A DNA stretch of 64,000 nucleotides from Actinomycetota bacterium. Its GTDB lineage: Bacteria; Actinomycetota; Humimicrobiia; Humimicrobiales; Humimicrobiaceae. The notes under the pieces are model-generated. The model was not told the DNA's origin and searched no databases. It saw only the letters and a list, made by a program, of their open reading frames with translations. Made by a program: the position numbers and the translations under genes. Location: NCBI GenBank assembly GCA_023380915.1, contig JAMCSM010000160.1, forward strand, positions 1-64,000, written 5' to 3'. Below are positions 53,281 through 62,911 of the stretch, piece by piece (the stretch's first letter is position 1; each line of letters opens with the position of its first letter).

Positions 53281-53859
53281 TTGACAGAAACAAATAAAAT
53301 TAAAACAGTAATATTGGGAATAGGCAATATACTTTTAGGAAATGAAGGAGTGGGGGTTCATATAATAAAAAAAATGGAAAAAATGAATCTCCCCTCCTCA
53401 ATTCTTTTAGTAGATGGTTCTACAGCCGGGTTTAAATTATTTGCGCTTTTTAACAAATATAAGCATAGTAAATTTATTATTATCGATGCATTAAAAATAA
53501 ATCAAGATCCGGATAAGCAAAATTTAGAAAATAATAATAAATCTCTCCAGAAAAATAAAAAAGTAAAAGATACCGTGCAAAATAAAGGCAGTATATTCCT
53601 TATCCCACTGGAAGATTTCTACAGTTTAAGTCAATCTGAATATTTGAATGATGGATTTATTTCATTTCACCAAATCGCAATAACAGATGTTCTAAACCTT
53701 TTTTATCTTACCTATGGGTTAAAAATAAAAGGATTTTTTTTAGGAATAAATATATTTAAGCCTTATGAAGAAGAAAAATTAAATCTTTCCATGGAATTAT
53801 CCAAAGAAATAAAGGATGTTATTCCAAAAGCGATAGAATTAGTTTTAAAACATTGGTAA
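53281..53859 (+). CDS. Hydrogenase maturation protease (M52 family)
   Basis: A 192-residue endopeptidase. ILGIGNILLGNEGVGVH at the start contains the nickel-binding Glu, IIIDALK gives the Asp, and ISFHQIAI the His. It removes the C-terminal tail of the large subunit after nickel insertion. The start is set at a TTG 2 nt after the metF stop; an upstream in-frame ATG at 53206 would need 75 nt inside metF and gives a non-conserved extension. A Lys/Asn-rich insert (about residues 80-105) is unusual. Its place in the operon ties MetVF to the hydrogenase. Confidence 0.88.
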   Translation: MTETNKIKTVILGIGNILLGNEGVGVHIIKKMEKMNLPSSILLVDGSTAGFKLFALFNKYKHSKFIIIDALKINQDPDKQNLENNNKSLQKNKKVKDTVQNKGSIFLIPLEDFYSLSQSEYLNDGFISFHQIAITDVLNLFYLTYGLKIKGFFLGINIFKPYEEEKLNLSMELSKEIKDVIPKAIELVLKHW

Positions 53860-54070
53860 ATATTTAGATTGCAGCGAGATTTTCCATACACTATAATTGC
53901 TTAAGGCGAAATTGAACTGGTATGGGAGGAAACATGTTCCTTGCATTGCTTAAAAATATAAACCTGTAATTAAATTATAAAAATATTTTACTTAATTTGG
54001 AAAATATGGAAAAAATAATATTGTAAAATATACCAGATTTGATAAAATATTTTAGATTCATTTCCCCTCC

Positions 54071-54101
54071 GAGCGGTTTTCCCAAAAACCGCTCTTTTTT
54101 T
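54071..54101 (+). terminator. Rho-independent terminator
   Basis: GAGCGGTTTT pairs with AAAACCGCTC around a short loop and is followed by TTTTTTT. It ends the hydrogenase-metVF transcript about 210 bp after the protease stop. The 53860-54070 stretch before it holds only an 11-codon ORF with GGGAGG (near 53925), of doubtful meaning. Confidence 0.9.
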
Positions 54102-54244
54102 ATGTATATTTGTTTTATTTTTATATATTTTCCAGCTTAATGAAAAAATATTTTTAATATTTTTTCATATTTACTGATTTTTTTGCGATAATAAATTTAA
54201 ATCATTTTACATTGAATATTTAAGATACCTTACAAGGAGGAAAA

Positions 54245-54484
54245 ATGCTTACAGTTCTTTTAATAGCAATCGCAGTTTATATAATTACAAAATTAATAAT
54301 AATTCTTCTTGGAAATTATGGTAAAATTGAGAACTGGATTATAAAGGCATTTGCACTTGCTGCCATTTTCTTTATTTGCTACTTCATTTTCAAGCTATGG
54401 ATATTTAACAGAAATATAGCTCTTGAAGTTAAATCCATAGAAGATATTTTCAGAAACCTTCAATATGCATTCAAAATGTGGTAA
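54245..54484 (+). CDS. Small membrane protein of unknown function
   Basis: A 79-residue protein with two hydrophobic helices (about residues 2-22 and 32-52) and a polar C-terminal tail (EVKSIEDIFRNLQYAFKMW). A strong AAGGAGG site 5 nt before the ATG supports translation. It stands alone between the hydrogenase terminator and tRNA-Leu. I do not recognise a family. Confidence 0.7.
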   Translation: MLTVLLIAIAVYIITKLIIILLGNYGKIENWIIKAFALAAIFFICYFIFKLWIFNRNIALEVKSIEDIFRNLQYAFKMW

Positions 54485-54618
54485 CACTGCATAACCGGAA
54501 TTGGTATTTCCTGAAGAGATCATCAAAACATAAAACAAATTATTGTGGAACCCGATGAAAGGAAGATCTATTTGAAATTTTTTGAACTACCTGCTGAACT
54601 ACTCGTTACCACCACTAA

Positions 54619-54706
54619 TGGTGCCCGAGGCCGGAATCGAACCGGCACGAGGCGATGCCTCAACGGATTTTAAGTCCGTTGCGTCTACCTGTTCCGCCAC
54701 CCGGGC
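54619..54706 (-). tRNA. tRNA-Leu (TAA anticodon)
   Basis: An 88-nt type II tRNA with a long variable arm (GGCATCGCCTCGTGCC region). The acceptor stem GCCCGGG pairs with CTCGGGC (one G-U pair), the anticodon loop is CTTAAAA, and CCA is encoded. The long variable arm and TAA anticodon identify leucine. Confidence 0.96.
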
Positions 54707-54779
54707 ATTAAAAAAGTCTTAAAAAAAAAAGAGGTTTAAAAAAAGCATTTTGCATGGCAAAAAACTAAATGGAATAATA

Positions 54780-55715
54780 TCAAATATTGATTAAACTGTA
54801 AACAATTCCATCTAAAATATCATTTTCACTTACAATTATTATTTCTTTTTTAAAATAATCCAGCATTTCCAGTACAATAGCTGTTCCTCCTATTATTACA
54901 TCTGCCCTTTTCGGATCAAGACCTGCAACTTTCCTTCTTTGTTTAAGATTTAACTTACATAATCTTTGAAAAATTTCTTTTATCACCTTTAAATTAAGAG
55001 ACATATAATTCAAACTTTCCATCTTGTATTTTTTAAGACCTATGGAAATACCTGCAAGAGATGAAATTGTCCCTGCAAGCCCTAAAATAACAAACTCTTT
55101 ATTCTCATAATAATTAATCAGTTCTTTATTAAACTTTTCTTTAATTTTTAATTGCAGAAGCAATAATTCATCTGCAGTTGGCGGATCAGATTTTAAAAAT
55201 TCTTCTGTGGCTCTTACGCATCCAATATCAATGCTTTGTGTTCTAAAAAAGCTAAAATCTTTATTTCCAAAGATAAATTCACTGCTTCCCCCTCCGATAT
55301 CTGATACAAGCAGCTTTTCAGAAATAGCAAATTTATCTGCCATGATCAGGCTTTTTAACGCACCGTTAAAACTATATCTTGCCTCATCACGCGCATTTAT
55401 TATTTCTATTTTTATTCCCGTATTATTAAAAACCAGATTTATGAAATCATTACTGTTTTTTGCCCGCCTTAATGCACTTGTTCCAACAGCTTTAAAATTC
55501 TCCACATCATATTTATCAATTATCAACTTATATTTTTTTAATGTTTCAAGTGTAAGTTCTGCATTTTCATAAGAGATATTTCCCGTTTCTTTTATTCCTT
55601 TCCCAAGCCGGGTAATTTCCATTTTTCTTATCAGCGGTGTAAAAATACCGTTATTAAATTCTGTTATTAAAAGACGGGTTGAATTTGTACCAACATCAAT
55701 TGAAGCTAAATTCAT
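54780..55715 (-). CDS. Ppx/GppA phosphatase family protein
   Basis: A 311-residue ASKHA-fold enzyme. LASIDVGTNSTRLLI at the N-terminus and VSDIGGGSSEFIFG near residue 140 are the phosphate-binding loops, and GLAGTISSLAGI follows. It may remove phosphate from polyphosphate or convert pppGpp to ppGpp; this short form lacks the extra helical domain. It follows the divIC-like gene by about 50 nt, as in Actinobacteriota and Bacillota. No clear Shine-Dalgarno sequence is seen. Confidence 0.92.
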   Translation of the reverse strand: MNLASIDVGTNSTRLLITEFNNGIFTPLIRKMEITRLGKGIKETGNISYENAELTLETLKKYKLIIDKYDVENFKAVGTSALRRAKNSNDFINLVFNNTGIKIEIINARDEARYSFNGALKSLIMADKFAISEKLLVSDIGGGSSEFIFGNKDFSFFRTQSIDIGCVRATEEFLKSDPPTADELLLLQLKIKEKFNKELINYYENKEFVILGLAGTISSLAGISIGLKKYKMESLNYMSLNLKVIKEIFQRLCKLNLKQRRKVAGLDPKRADVIIGGTAIVLEMLDYFKKEIIIVSENDILDGIVYSLINI

Positions 55716-55767
55716 AGAATAAAAAATAAATTTGTAATAAAAAATAAGAAAATCAGATTTCTTAAGA

Positions 55768-56208
55768 TTAATTATCGGATTTACATATTTCTTTATAATA
55801 AAGGATTTTTAAGTTTTCCCACAGGTTATTATTTGAATATACTGCTTTTCTGTCACTTTCCAGACCGTTTGAAGAATTTTCCTTTCTATCCAGTTTATCT
55901 ATTTCATTAACCTGATAAACAATTCTTGAATCAGAGTCTGCAATGTTAAACTGCTTTAAAGCTTCCTGTTTAATTGTCTCTTCGCTGTAAAGGTTTTTCT
56001 CCGCAGCCAGAAGTTTGATATTTTCTTCTCTTGCTGTATTTAACTTATTTTCAAGTTCAGAAATCTGATTTCTTTTATTTATCATAGTAATGCAGGGATT
56101 AATTGAAACAATTATGCTTATAATTAGAAATAGAATGAAGATAGCGCTTACAATATTCAGTTTAGTTTTCCGGGAAATACTACTAATAACCTGTGTATTC
56201 CTGCTCAT
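55768..56208 (-). CDS. Septum formation initiator family protein (FtsB/DivIC-like)
   Basis: A 146-residue bitopic membrane protein. It has a basic cytoplasmic start, one transmembrane helix (about 19-41), a coiled coil (KRNQISELENKLNTAREEN) and a family-typical YSEETIKQEALKQFNI segment. It should help assemble the divisome with FtsL and FtsQ. The C-terminal 50 residues are longer than usual. It lies between mazG and ppx, the normal place for divIC/ftsB. Confidence 0.85.
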   Translation of the reverse strand: MSRNTQVISSISRKTKLNIVSAIFILFLIISIIVSINPCITMINKRNQISELENKLNTAREENIKLLAAEKNLYSEETIKQEALKQFNIADSDSRIVYQVNEIDKLDRKENSSNGLESDRKAVYSNNNLWENLKILYYKEICKSDN

Positions 56209-56334
56209 AATTATTTTATTGCAATTTTTTTATAATTATTAAAATACAATATTGCTGCGTTTTTACTATTTTTAACTAAATGTCTATTTATATAAATGTA
56301 TTATATACCAAATTACTGGAATGTAAAGATTAAG

Positions 56335-57231
56335 TCAGGATTTGTTTTCATATGAATTTTTTGTTTCTTTTTTCTTTACTTCATTCCAAAGCTTATCTTT
56401 TTCCTTAAGCGGAAGATTTTTAAAATCAATATTTCTTGAAGTGGCAAGTTTTTCAATTTCATTAAATCTTCTCATGAACTTGGTGCATGTTTTTTTTAAG
56501 CACTGTTCACTGTCTATACCGAGATGTCTTGACAGGTTAACGATGCTAAACAATATGTCTCCAACTTCATCTCTGATTTGAGGTGTGGACTGGGCAGGTT
56601 TATTTTTTCCATAACATTTTTTGCTGCTTTCCACGGCGCTTTTATCAAATTCAATAACCAATTCTTCTGTTTCTTCTTTTATTTTATCAAAGATATCGCC
56701 GGTCTCCTGCCAGTCAAATCCAAGCCTTGATGCTCTATTTTGTATTTCATAAGCATAATGAAGCGACGGCAGAATCTTTGGAATATCATTAAAAATTGAC
56801 TGGGTTTTTTTTGGATTTTCCTTTCTTTCTGATTTCTTTATTTCTTCCCAACTATTTAAAATCTCGGCAGTACTGTTAAAATTTTTATCACCGAAAACAT
56901 GCGGATGCCGTCTATACAGTTTCCTGATTATTCCCTTTATTACATCTGAAAGACTGAATTCATTGTTTTCAATAGCAATCTGTGATTGAAAAACAATCTG
57001 AAGAAGCAAATCTCCCAGTTCTTCCCTTAAACTTTGATAATCTTTGTATTCAATGGCTTCAACAGCTTCATAAGCTTCCTCAATTATATTTTTTTTAATT
57101 GAATCATGATCCTGATCCCTGTCCCAGATGCAGCCATTTGGAGATCTTAAATATTTTAGTATTTCTGCCAGTAAACCGAACAGTTCACCGATATTGTTAA
57201 TTTCTTCAAGTTTTTTCAGGTCAATCTTCAT
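56335..57231 (-). CDS. mazG: Nucleoside triphosphate pyrophosphohydrolase MazG
   Basis: A 298-residue protein with two MazG domains. The first has the metal motif EEAYEAVEAI plus REELGDLLLQIVF; the second has KEETEELVIEF plus RDEVGDILFSIVN. It hydrolyses NTPs to NMP and pyrophosphate, which removes non-canonical nucleotides. The length is typical of double-domain MazG. It follows the PPIase gene and precedes the divIC-like gene; the eno gene that often lies next to it is absent. Confidence 0.93.
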   Translation of the reverse strand: MKIDLKKLEEINNIGELFGLLAEILKYLRSPNGCIWDRDQDHDSIKKNIIEEAYEAVEAIEYKDYQSLREELGDLLLQIVFQSQIAIENNEFSLSDVIKGIIRKLYRRHPHVFGDKNFNSTAEILNSWEEIKKSERKENPKKTQSIFNDIPKILPSLHYAYEIQNRASRLGFDWQETGDIFDKIKEETEELVIEFDKSAVESSKKCYGKNKPAQSTPQIRDEVGDILFSIVNLSRHLGIDSEQCLKKTCTKFMRRFNEIEKLATSRNIDFKNLPLKEKDKLWNEVKKKETKNSYENKS

Positions 57232-57361
57232 AACTACCTAAATTTCTGATAAATGTTTTAATAAGGTTATTTTATTATCTTCAAACTTAAAACGACACAG
57301 GATTATCTGACTAATGCAGATTAAATCTTTGATATTTATTAAATTGTTTTTAAAAAATATT

Positions 57362-58507
57362 TTAATTGGAATCTGGTGTTATAAGTTTTTCCTCTGTTGT
57401 TGTTGTTGAACTTTGGCTGCTGCTTGTTTCAGTGTTTGTTTGTGTTTCAGAACCAGTTGTTGTACTGGTACTCTGACTATTTATTGTTTCTGTAGTATTT
57501 TGTTCAGTAGTTGTTGAAGCAGACTTATTTATTTCTTCAATATCTTTACTATATTTGATTACTGCAGCATCCTTAAGGGATAAAAGGAATTTGTTAAACT
57601 TATCATTTTTTAAATTGCTTTCAAGATATTGTTTTATTGAATCCTTTACCTCGTCAAAGGTTTTTATTCTTTCATCTTTTTTATCTGTAACTTTTATTAA
57701 ATGAAACCCATAAGGTGTTTCTACAATATCACTTATTTCTCCAACCTTTAAAGAAAAAGCGACATCTTCAAATTCCTTTATCAGTTGACCTTTTGAAAAA
57801 TACCCTATATCCCCGCTTTTGGTATTGGAATTTTCATCTTCAGAATATTTATTTGCCATATTTTCAAAAGTTTCACCTTCTGAAATTTTCTTCTGAACCA
57901 TCTTTATCTTTTCAAGTGCTGACTCTTTAGTTTTTCTAGCTGTGTCCTGATCTCCGTATTTAACCAAGATATGGCTGATTCCTAACTGTTCGGGTTCAAG
58001 AAATAAATCATTTTTATTATCATCATAATATTTCTGAACTTCTGCATCGGTTACAGCAATCCCTTGAGTAACTTTTTCAAATACCTTATTTGCCAGAAGC
58101 TGATTTTTAAGCTGTATCTTTAATAAATCTTCACTTATTCCGTTATCCTTCAGATATTTGTCAAATTCTTCTTTTGTTTTAAACGAAGTGGTCTGAAGAT
58201 TGCTGTATTGTTCATCAAATTCTTTTTCAGCAAATGAGATTTTATTTTCATTTGCATATTTTTCTATCAGCTTGTTTGCAATTATATAATCAATAATTTG
58301 AGCTTCAGTTTTTAAAAGATCCCCCTTATTTTCCGGTTTGAAAAGGTCAGGATTCTGTACTTTTATTGAGCTTAAATATTTATCAATTTCCTTTTGGCTT
58401 ATCTTGTATCCGTTTACACTTGCAAGAGTTGTCGTGCATGCAGTAAGTATTAATATTAATATTAAAGTCAATACTATTATAAATACTATTAAACTTTTAC
58501 TTTTCAA
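57362..58507 (-). CDS. Parvulin-type peptidyl-prolyl isomerase lipoprotein (PrsA/SurA-like)
   Basis: A lipoprotein of about 381 residues. The signal helix ends in lipobox LTAC. It has a SurA_N-like chaperone region, a parvulin domain (from LGISHILVKYG to GFHLIKVTDK) and a Ser/Thr/Gln-rich low-complexity C-terminus of about 60 residues. It should help secreted proteins fold outside the membrane. The start is set at TTG 58507, 10 nt after AGGAG; a TTG 24 nt upstream would place that site inside the gene. It follows mfd in the usual order. Confidence 0.88.
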   Translation of the reverse strand: MKSKSLIVFIIVLTLILILILTACTTTLASVNGYKISQKEIDKYLSSIKVQNPDLFKPENKGDLLKTEAQIIDYIIANKLIEKYANENKISFAEKEFDEQYSNLQTTSFKTKEEFDKYLKDNGISEDLLKIQLKNQLLANKVFEKVTQGIAVTDAEVQKYYDDNKNDLFLEPEQLGISHILVKYGDQDTARKTKESALEKIKMVQKKISEGETFENMANKYSEDENSNTKSGDIGYFSKGQLIKEFEDVAFSLKVGEISDIVETPYGFHLIKVTDKKDERIKTFDEVKDSIKQYLESNLKNDKFNKFLLSLKDAAVIKYSKDIEEINKSASTTTEQNTTETINSQSTSTTTGSETQTNTETSSSQSSTTTTEEKLITPDSN

Positions 58508-58590
58508 CTTATTTTTTCTCCTGTCTGTCAATTAAATTATTAAAAAAATTTTTTATAAAATACAAATTATTAAATTTAATATTTTTAAAT

Positions 58591-61500
58591 TTAAATTATG
58601 CTAATTATATCATTAATGATTTCTGAAATAATATCCAATCTTATATTGGAATTTAAAACATTTATTATAAACGATTTATCCTTAAAATTATAAATAATAT
58701 TTTTATTTTTTTTATTTACTTTTATTGCATTTTTTGTTGACAAGACAACAGGTTTGATAATTACACCTTTATTTCTTTTATAGTTTATTTTTCTGATATT
58801 TTTTGATTTTAAAAGAATTTTTATCTTTGCAATATTTATAAGATTTTCAAATACTGCCGGAATATCTCCAAATTTTTCAAGGATTTTCTTTTTTACATTA
58901 ATTATTTCTTCAATGCTGCCGGCATTTGCCAGATTCTTATAAATATTTATCCTCTCGCCTTCGTTTTTTATAAATGTTTTGGGAATATAAGCACTTACAG
59001 GTAATTCAATTGAAACACTGAAATCTTCTGCAGGCTCACTGCCTCTTAATCTTTCTATTTCCTCTCTGATTATTTCACAATACAGATCAAATCCTATACT
59101 GTTCATATGCCCATGCTGGTTTGCTCCAAGAAGATCACCTGCACCTCTTATTTCCAGATCCTTCATGGCAATATTATATCCTGAACCCAGTTCCGTATAT
59201 TCATTGAGCGCTTTTAACCTTTCAAGCGCATTTAAGGTTAAGCTGTCTCTTTCATTATAAAAAAAATAAGCATATGCTCTTTCTGATGACCTTCCCACCC
59301 TTCCTCTAAGCTGATATAACTGTGAAAGTCCGAATCTTTGAGCATCTTCAACAATCAAAGTATTTACGTTCGGAATGTCCATTCCTGATTCTATTATTGT
59401 TGTGGTAAGCAAAATATTATATTTTTTGTTTATAAAATCTTCCATAATCTTTTCAATCCGGCATCCTTCCATTCTGCCATGTGTAACAGCTATGCTTGCC
59501 TGAGGAACAAGCTTTTTTAATTCAAAGCATAACTGATCAATTCCGTTTATCCTGCTGGAAACGTAATAAATCTGTCCCCCTCTTTCCATTTCCCTTTTTA
59601 TCGCCATTTCAATTATCATATTGTTTTTTCTGCCTACAAAAGTTTTTACAGGATGTCTGTTTTCAGGATAAGTTTCAATTAAGATAATATCCCTTATCCC
59701 GGTAAGAGACATGTAAAGTGTTCGCGGAATAGGTGTTGCTGTTAAAGTAAGAACATCAATTTCTTTTCTTAAAAGTTTTAATTTTTCCTTTGCATTTACT
59801 CCAAATCTTTGTTCTTCATCAACTACCAGAAGTCCGATATCTTTTGGTTTTATGTCATCCTGTAAAATTCTATGAGTGCCAATGAGCATATCAACTTTAC
59901 CCTCACTGAAATCCCTTACAATTTCTTTTTGCTTTGATTTAGTTTTAAATCTGCTTAAAACTTCAACATTTAAAGGATAATTTTGAAATCTTGCTTTAAA
60001 ATTATTAAAATGCTGATCAGCAAGAATAGTCGTTGGAACAAGCATTAAAACTTGTTTTCCGCATTCCATAGCCTTAAAAACTGCCCGTATTGCGACTTCT
60101 GTTTTACCAAACCCTACGTCGCCGCAAAGTAAAATATCCATCGGTTTTGGTTCTTCCATTTTGCTTTTAACATAATTTATTGCCTTTAACTGGTCTTCAG
60201 TCTCATTGAACGGAAATAAATCTTCTATTTCCTTCTGCCATGGACTGTCTGGCGGAAAAGAATAACCTTCCAATTTTTCCCGCTCTGCATATAGTTTGGC
60301 AAGATTTACTGCAAGGACTTTTACAGATTTTCTGACTCTGGTTTTCAAATTATTCCATTGCTTAGAATTTAAAGAGGTAATGACAGGTTCACTGTCTCCT
60401 ACATATTTATGAATCCTTTCAGCCTGCCATATTGGAACATATAATTTGTCCTTACCGGCATACTCAATTAAAAAGAAATCTTTTTTTATGCCTGAAATGT
60501 TTTCTGAAACAATATTAATATATTTTCCAATCCCATGAGTTTTATGAACCACATAATCTCCGGGTTTAAATTCATTAAAACCCTTTGGAAGTATTTTTAA
60601 AGTTGTTTTCTTACTGCTGTCAAGCTGTTCAAATATATCAAGTTCGCCATAAATTGAAAATATACATGACTTATATCCTCGAAGAAGATTTAAGTCTGAA
60701 ATGTTTATAATTTTATTTTTTATTTCAGACAAGTTAATATTTTTATCATTTTTTAATAAATTAAAAGTAATGCCTGCTTCAGTAATCAGATTACAGATTT
60801 TTTTCATTCTTTCTTTATTATCAAGAGAAATTAATATTTTTTTATTTTTAATCATGTCATTTTTTATATTTTCAATAAAAGCACCAGGATTTCCGAAGTT
60901 TTGTTTTTGAATATTAATTTCATTAAATTCAAAATCATTTTCATCAATCAGTGCTTTTTTTGAGGAATACAAATAAAATTTTAAATTTGTATTTAGATCA
61001 TCCAAAAAGTCTTTTGAAGGAATATATTTTTTTATAATATCTGCATCTTCAGTAATAAGATTATTTTTTTCTGGAGATATGGATTTTTTAATAATATCAA
61101 TTTCACTTTTCAGTTTAAGATAAACTTCAAGAGGATCACAGATTATTACTCCAAAATTTCTTATTTTTTCTTTAAGCAAATCTATTAAGGAAATATATTC
61201 TTCTGCGGAATTTTTATTATAAGCTTTATTTATATTATCTTTATTTTCCGGAACTTTCCATGGGTTAAAGTTTGGAGTTACAATTAATTCATCTGCATCT
61301 GAAATAGATTCCTGTGTTAAGATATTATAATATTTCAGATGTTCAAGATTATCATCAAAAAAATCAAGTCTTACAGGATCTGATGCGGCAATATCAAAAA
61401 TATCAATTATATCTCCTCTTATACTGAATTCTCCTTTATCATAAACTTTATAAACTCTTTCATAACCAAGATCTGTAAGATTTTTTAAAAGAGTTTCTCT

Positions 61501-61950
61501 CTCATATTGCTTTCCTTTTGAAAATGAAAAATATGAAAGACTTTCAGTAAAATTTTTTGGCATTAAATTAATTAAAGATGATATAGACGCAATAATTAAA
61601 AAGGGCTTTTTATTTTTATCATAGGAATTGATTTTTTTTAAAGCATCCAGCCTGTCTGAAAGAGACTGACTGTTTAATGGTTTGTTCCTGAAAAAAATTC
61701 CTTCTCCAAGATAAGGAAAATTCAGATATTTTTCCCTGCTTCCAATGCATGAAATATCCTCCATTAATTCCAGATCTTTATCAAAAGTAGAAGTAATAAC
61801 AATAAAGGGGATTTTATATAAATCAGAAATTCCTTCTATTAGAAAAGGCCATATATTTTCACCGGCATAAATATTTGCTTTAGGATTTTTTTGAAATTCA
61901 TGCCAGTTTTTTTCTTTTAAAAAGTTATCTAAAAACACCCTGATGCTCAT
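58591..61950 (-). CDS. mfd: Transcription-repair coupling factor
   Basis: A 1119-residue SF2 translocase. It has an N-terminal UvrB-like region, a CarD-like RNA polymerase interaction domain (FKPGDYVVHKTHGIGKY, about 485-550), an ATPase core with Walker A CGDVGFGKTEVA, Walker B VVDEEQRFG and motif VI QLRGRVGRSSERAYAYF, and a C-terminal TRCF domain. It removes stalled RNA polymerase at lesions and recruits UvrA. The length is normal. A dispersed repeat lies about 45 bp upstream of its ATG. Confidence 0.97.
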   Translation of the reverse strand: MSIRVFLDNFLKEKNWHEFQKNPKANIYAGENIWPFLIEGISDLYKIPFIVITSTFDKDLELMEDISCIGSREKYLNFPYLGEGIFFRNKPLNSQSLSDRLDALKKINSYDKNKKPFLIIASISSLINLMPKNFTESLSYFSFSKGKQYERETLLKNLTDLGYERVYKVYDKGEFSIRGDIIDIFDIAASDPVRLDFFDDNLEHLKYYNILTQESISDADELIVTPNFNPWKVPENKDNINKAYNKNSAEEYISLIDLLKEKIRNFGVIICDPLEVYLKLKSEIDIIKKSISPEKNNLITEDADIIKKYIPSKDFLDDLNTNLKFYLYSSKKALIDENDFEFNEINIQKQNFGNPGAFIENIKNDMIKNKKILISLDNKERMKKICNLITEAGITFNLLKNDKNINLSEIKNKIINISDLNLLRGYKSCIFSIYGELDIFEQLDSSKKTTLKILPKGFNEFKPGDYVVHKTHGIGKYINIVSENISGIKKDFFLIEYAGKDKLYVPIWQAERIHKYVGDSEPVITSLNSKQWNNLKTRVRKSVKVLAVNLAKLYAEREKLEGYSFPPDSPWQKEIEDLFPFNETEDQLKAINYVKSKMEEPKPMDILLCGDVGFGKTEVAIRAVFKAMECGKQVLMLVPTTILADQHFNNFKARFQNYPLNVEVLSRFKTKSKQKEIVRDFSEGKVDMLIGTHRILQDDIKPKDIGLLVVDEEQRFGVNAKEKLKLLRKEIDVLTLTATPIPRTLYMSLTGIRDIILIETYPENRHPVKTFVGRKNNMIIEMAIKREMERGGQIYYVSSRINGIDQLCFELKKLVPQASIAVTHGRMEGCRIEKIMEDFINKKYNILLTTTIIESGMDIPNVNTLIVEDAQRFGLSQLYQLRGRVGRSSERAYAYFFYNERDSLTLNALERLKALNEYTELGSGYNIAMKDLEIRGAGDLLGANQHGHMNSIGFDLYCEIIREEIERLRGSEPAEDFSVSIELPVSAYIPKTFIKNEGERINIYKNLANAGSIEEIINVKKKILEKFGDIPAVFENLINIAKIKILLKSKNIRKINYKRNKGVIIKPVVLSTKNAIKVNKKNKNIIYNFKDKSFIINVLNSNIRLDIISEIINDIISII

Positions 61951-61995
61951 AATAATATTTTATTTTCAAAATGAAACTATCTTTTTAATTATGTT

Positions 61996-62213
61996 AGCAT
62001 TTCCTTTTTCGCGATTGCAAACAAATTATTGGATCAGGTTGGTGTTTCGAAAACACGCAAGCTTTGCCCCAGCGAGTCAAAGCTTGCTCTGATTTCAGGC
62101 TTCGCTCTCCTCTCTAAGAGAGGAACCTTGCCCGCTCAGCCTTCATAAGGTCTTCTCAACATCCAGCCTGATCCTTAAAGCTTTGTTTTGTATCTATAAC
62201 GAAAAAGAATACT
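61996..62213 (-). repeat. Dispersed repeat, copy 4 (core inverted relative to copy 2)
   Basis: A 218-bp element between pth and mfd. The left end (AGCATTTCC, then ATTGCAAACAAATTATTGG) is the same as the left end of copy 2, and the right end has its matching TGTTTTGTATCTATAACG arm. The GC-rich core, however, reads in the opposite direction (GCAAGCTTTGCCCCAGCG first, GAGAGGAACC later). Inner arms GTGTTTCGAAAACAC and CAACATCCAGCC are kept. The end motif CTTTTTCG links it with copy 1 as a subfamily. Confidence 0.83.
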
Positions 62214-62351
62214 CCTTTAATTATTTATAACCAATATAAAGAAATATTTAATAAGAAAATTTAATACAAATGGTTGCAGATTAAAATATGCCAGTTTTGT
62301 TTTTCGGGTTATTTACAGCTTAGGTCAAATTACAAATACCACAAATTTATA

Positions 62352-62909
62352 TCATTTATTATACTTGTTCATGCAGTAATCAATATCAAACATAATATAA
62401 TCTTTTAGCGCATCTATTGCAGCCGCAATAATAACATTTAGTTCCCTTTGTTCAGCTTTGGTGAAATTATTGAGCACATAATCTGCTGCAGCTTTTATAC
62501 CTGGAGGCCTTCCAACCCCGAATCTTAATCTGTCAATTTTAACTCCGGGATTTAAATGTGAAATTGAAATAAGTCCTTTATGCCCTGCATTTCCGCCATT
62601 TTTCTTAAACTTTATTATTCCAAATTCCAGGTCAATATCATCATGAATAACTAAAATTTTATGAACGTCTTTATAAAAATTCCTGGCAAGTAAAACAGCG
62701 GATCCACTTTCATTCATAAAGGTAAGAGGCTGCATGACTAAAACTGTCTGACCATCAAAAGATATCAAAGCTGTTTTTGACTTATATTTTCTTTTTTTTT
62801 CCTTAACACTGAGACTTTCAAGGAATTTGTCAATTAAAATAAAGCCTATATTATGTCTCGTCAAATAATATTGTTTGCCCGGATTTCCAAGTCCGGCAAT
62901 TAAAATCAT
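62352..62909 (-). CDS. pth: Peptidyl-tRNA hydrolase
   Basis: A 185-residue enzyme that releases tRNA from dropped-off peptidyl-tRNAs. Motifs are GLGNPGKQYYLTRHNIGF (catalytic His), LTFMNESGSA, VIHDDIDLEFG (catalytic Asp) and GGNAGHKGL. The length fits the family. It starts 2 nt after the L25 stop codon and is in the prs-rplY-pth order common in bacteria. Confidence 0.97.
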   Translation of the reverse strand: MILIAGLGNPGKQYYLTRHNIGFILIDKFLESLSVKEKKRKYKSKTALISFDGQTVLVMQPLTFMNESGSAVLLARNFYKDVHKILVIHDDIDLEFGIIKFKKNGGNAGHKGLISISHLNPGVKIDRLRFGVGRPPGIKAAADYVLNNFTKAEQRELNVIIAAAIDALKDYIMFDIDYCMNKYNK

Positions 62910-62911
62910 TT

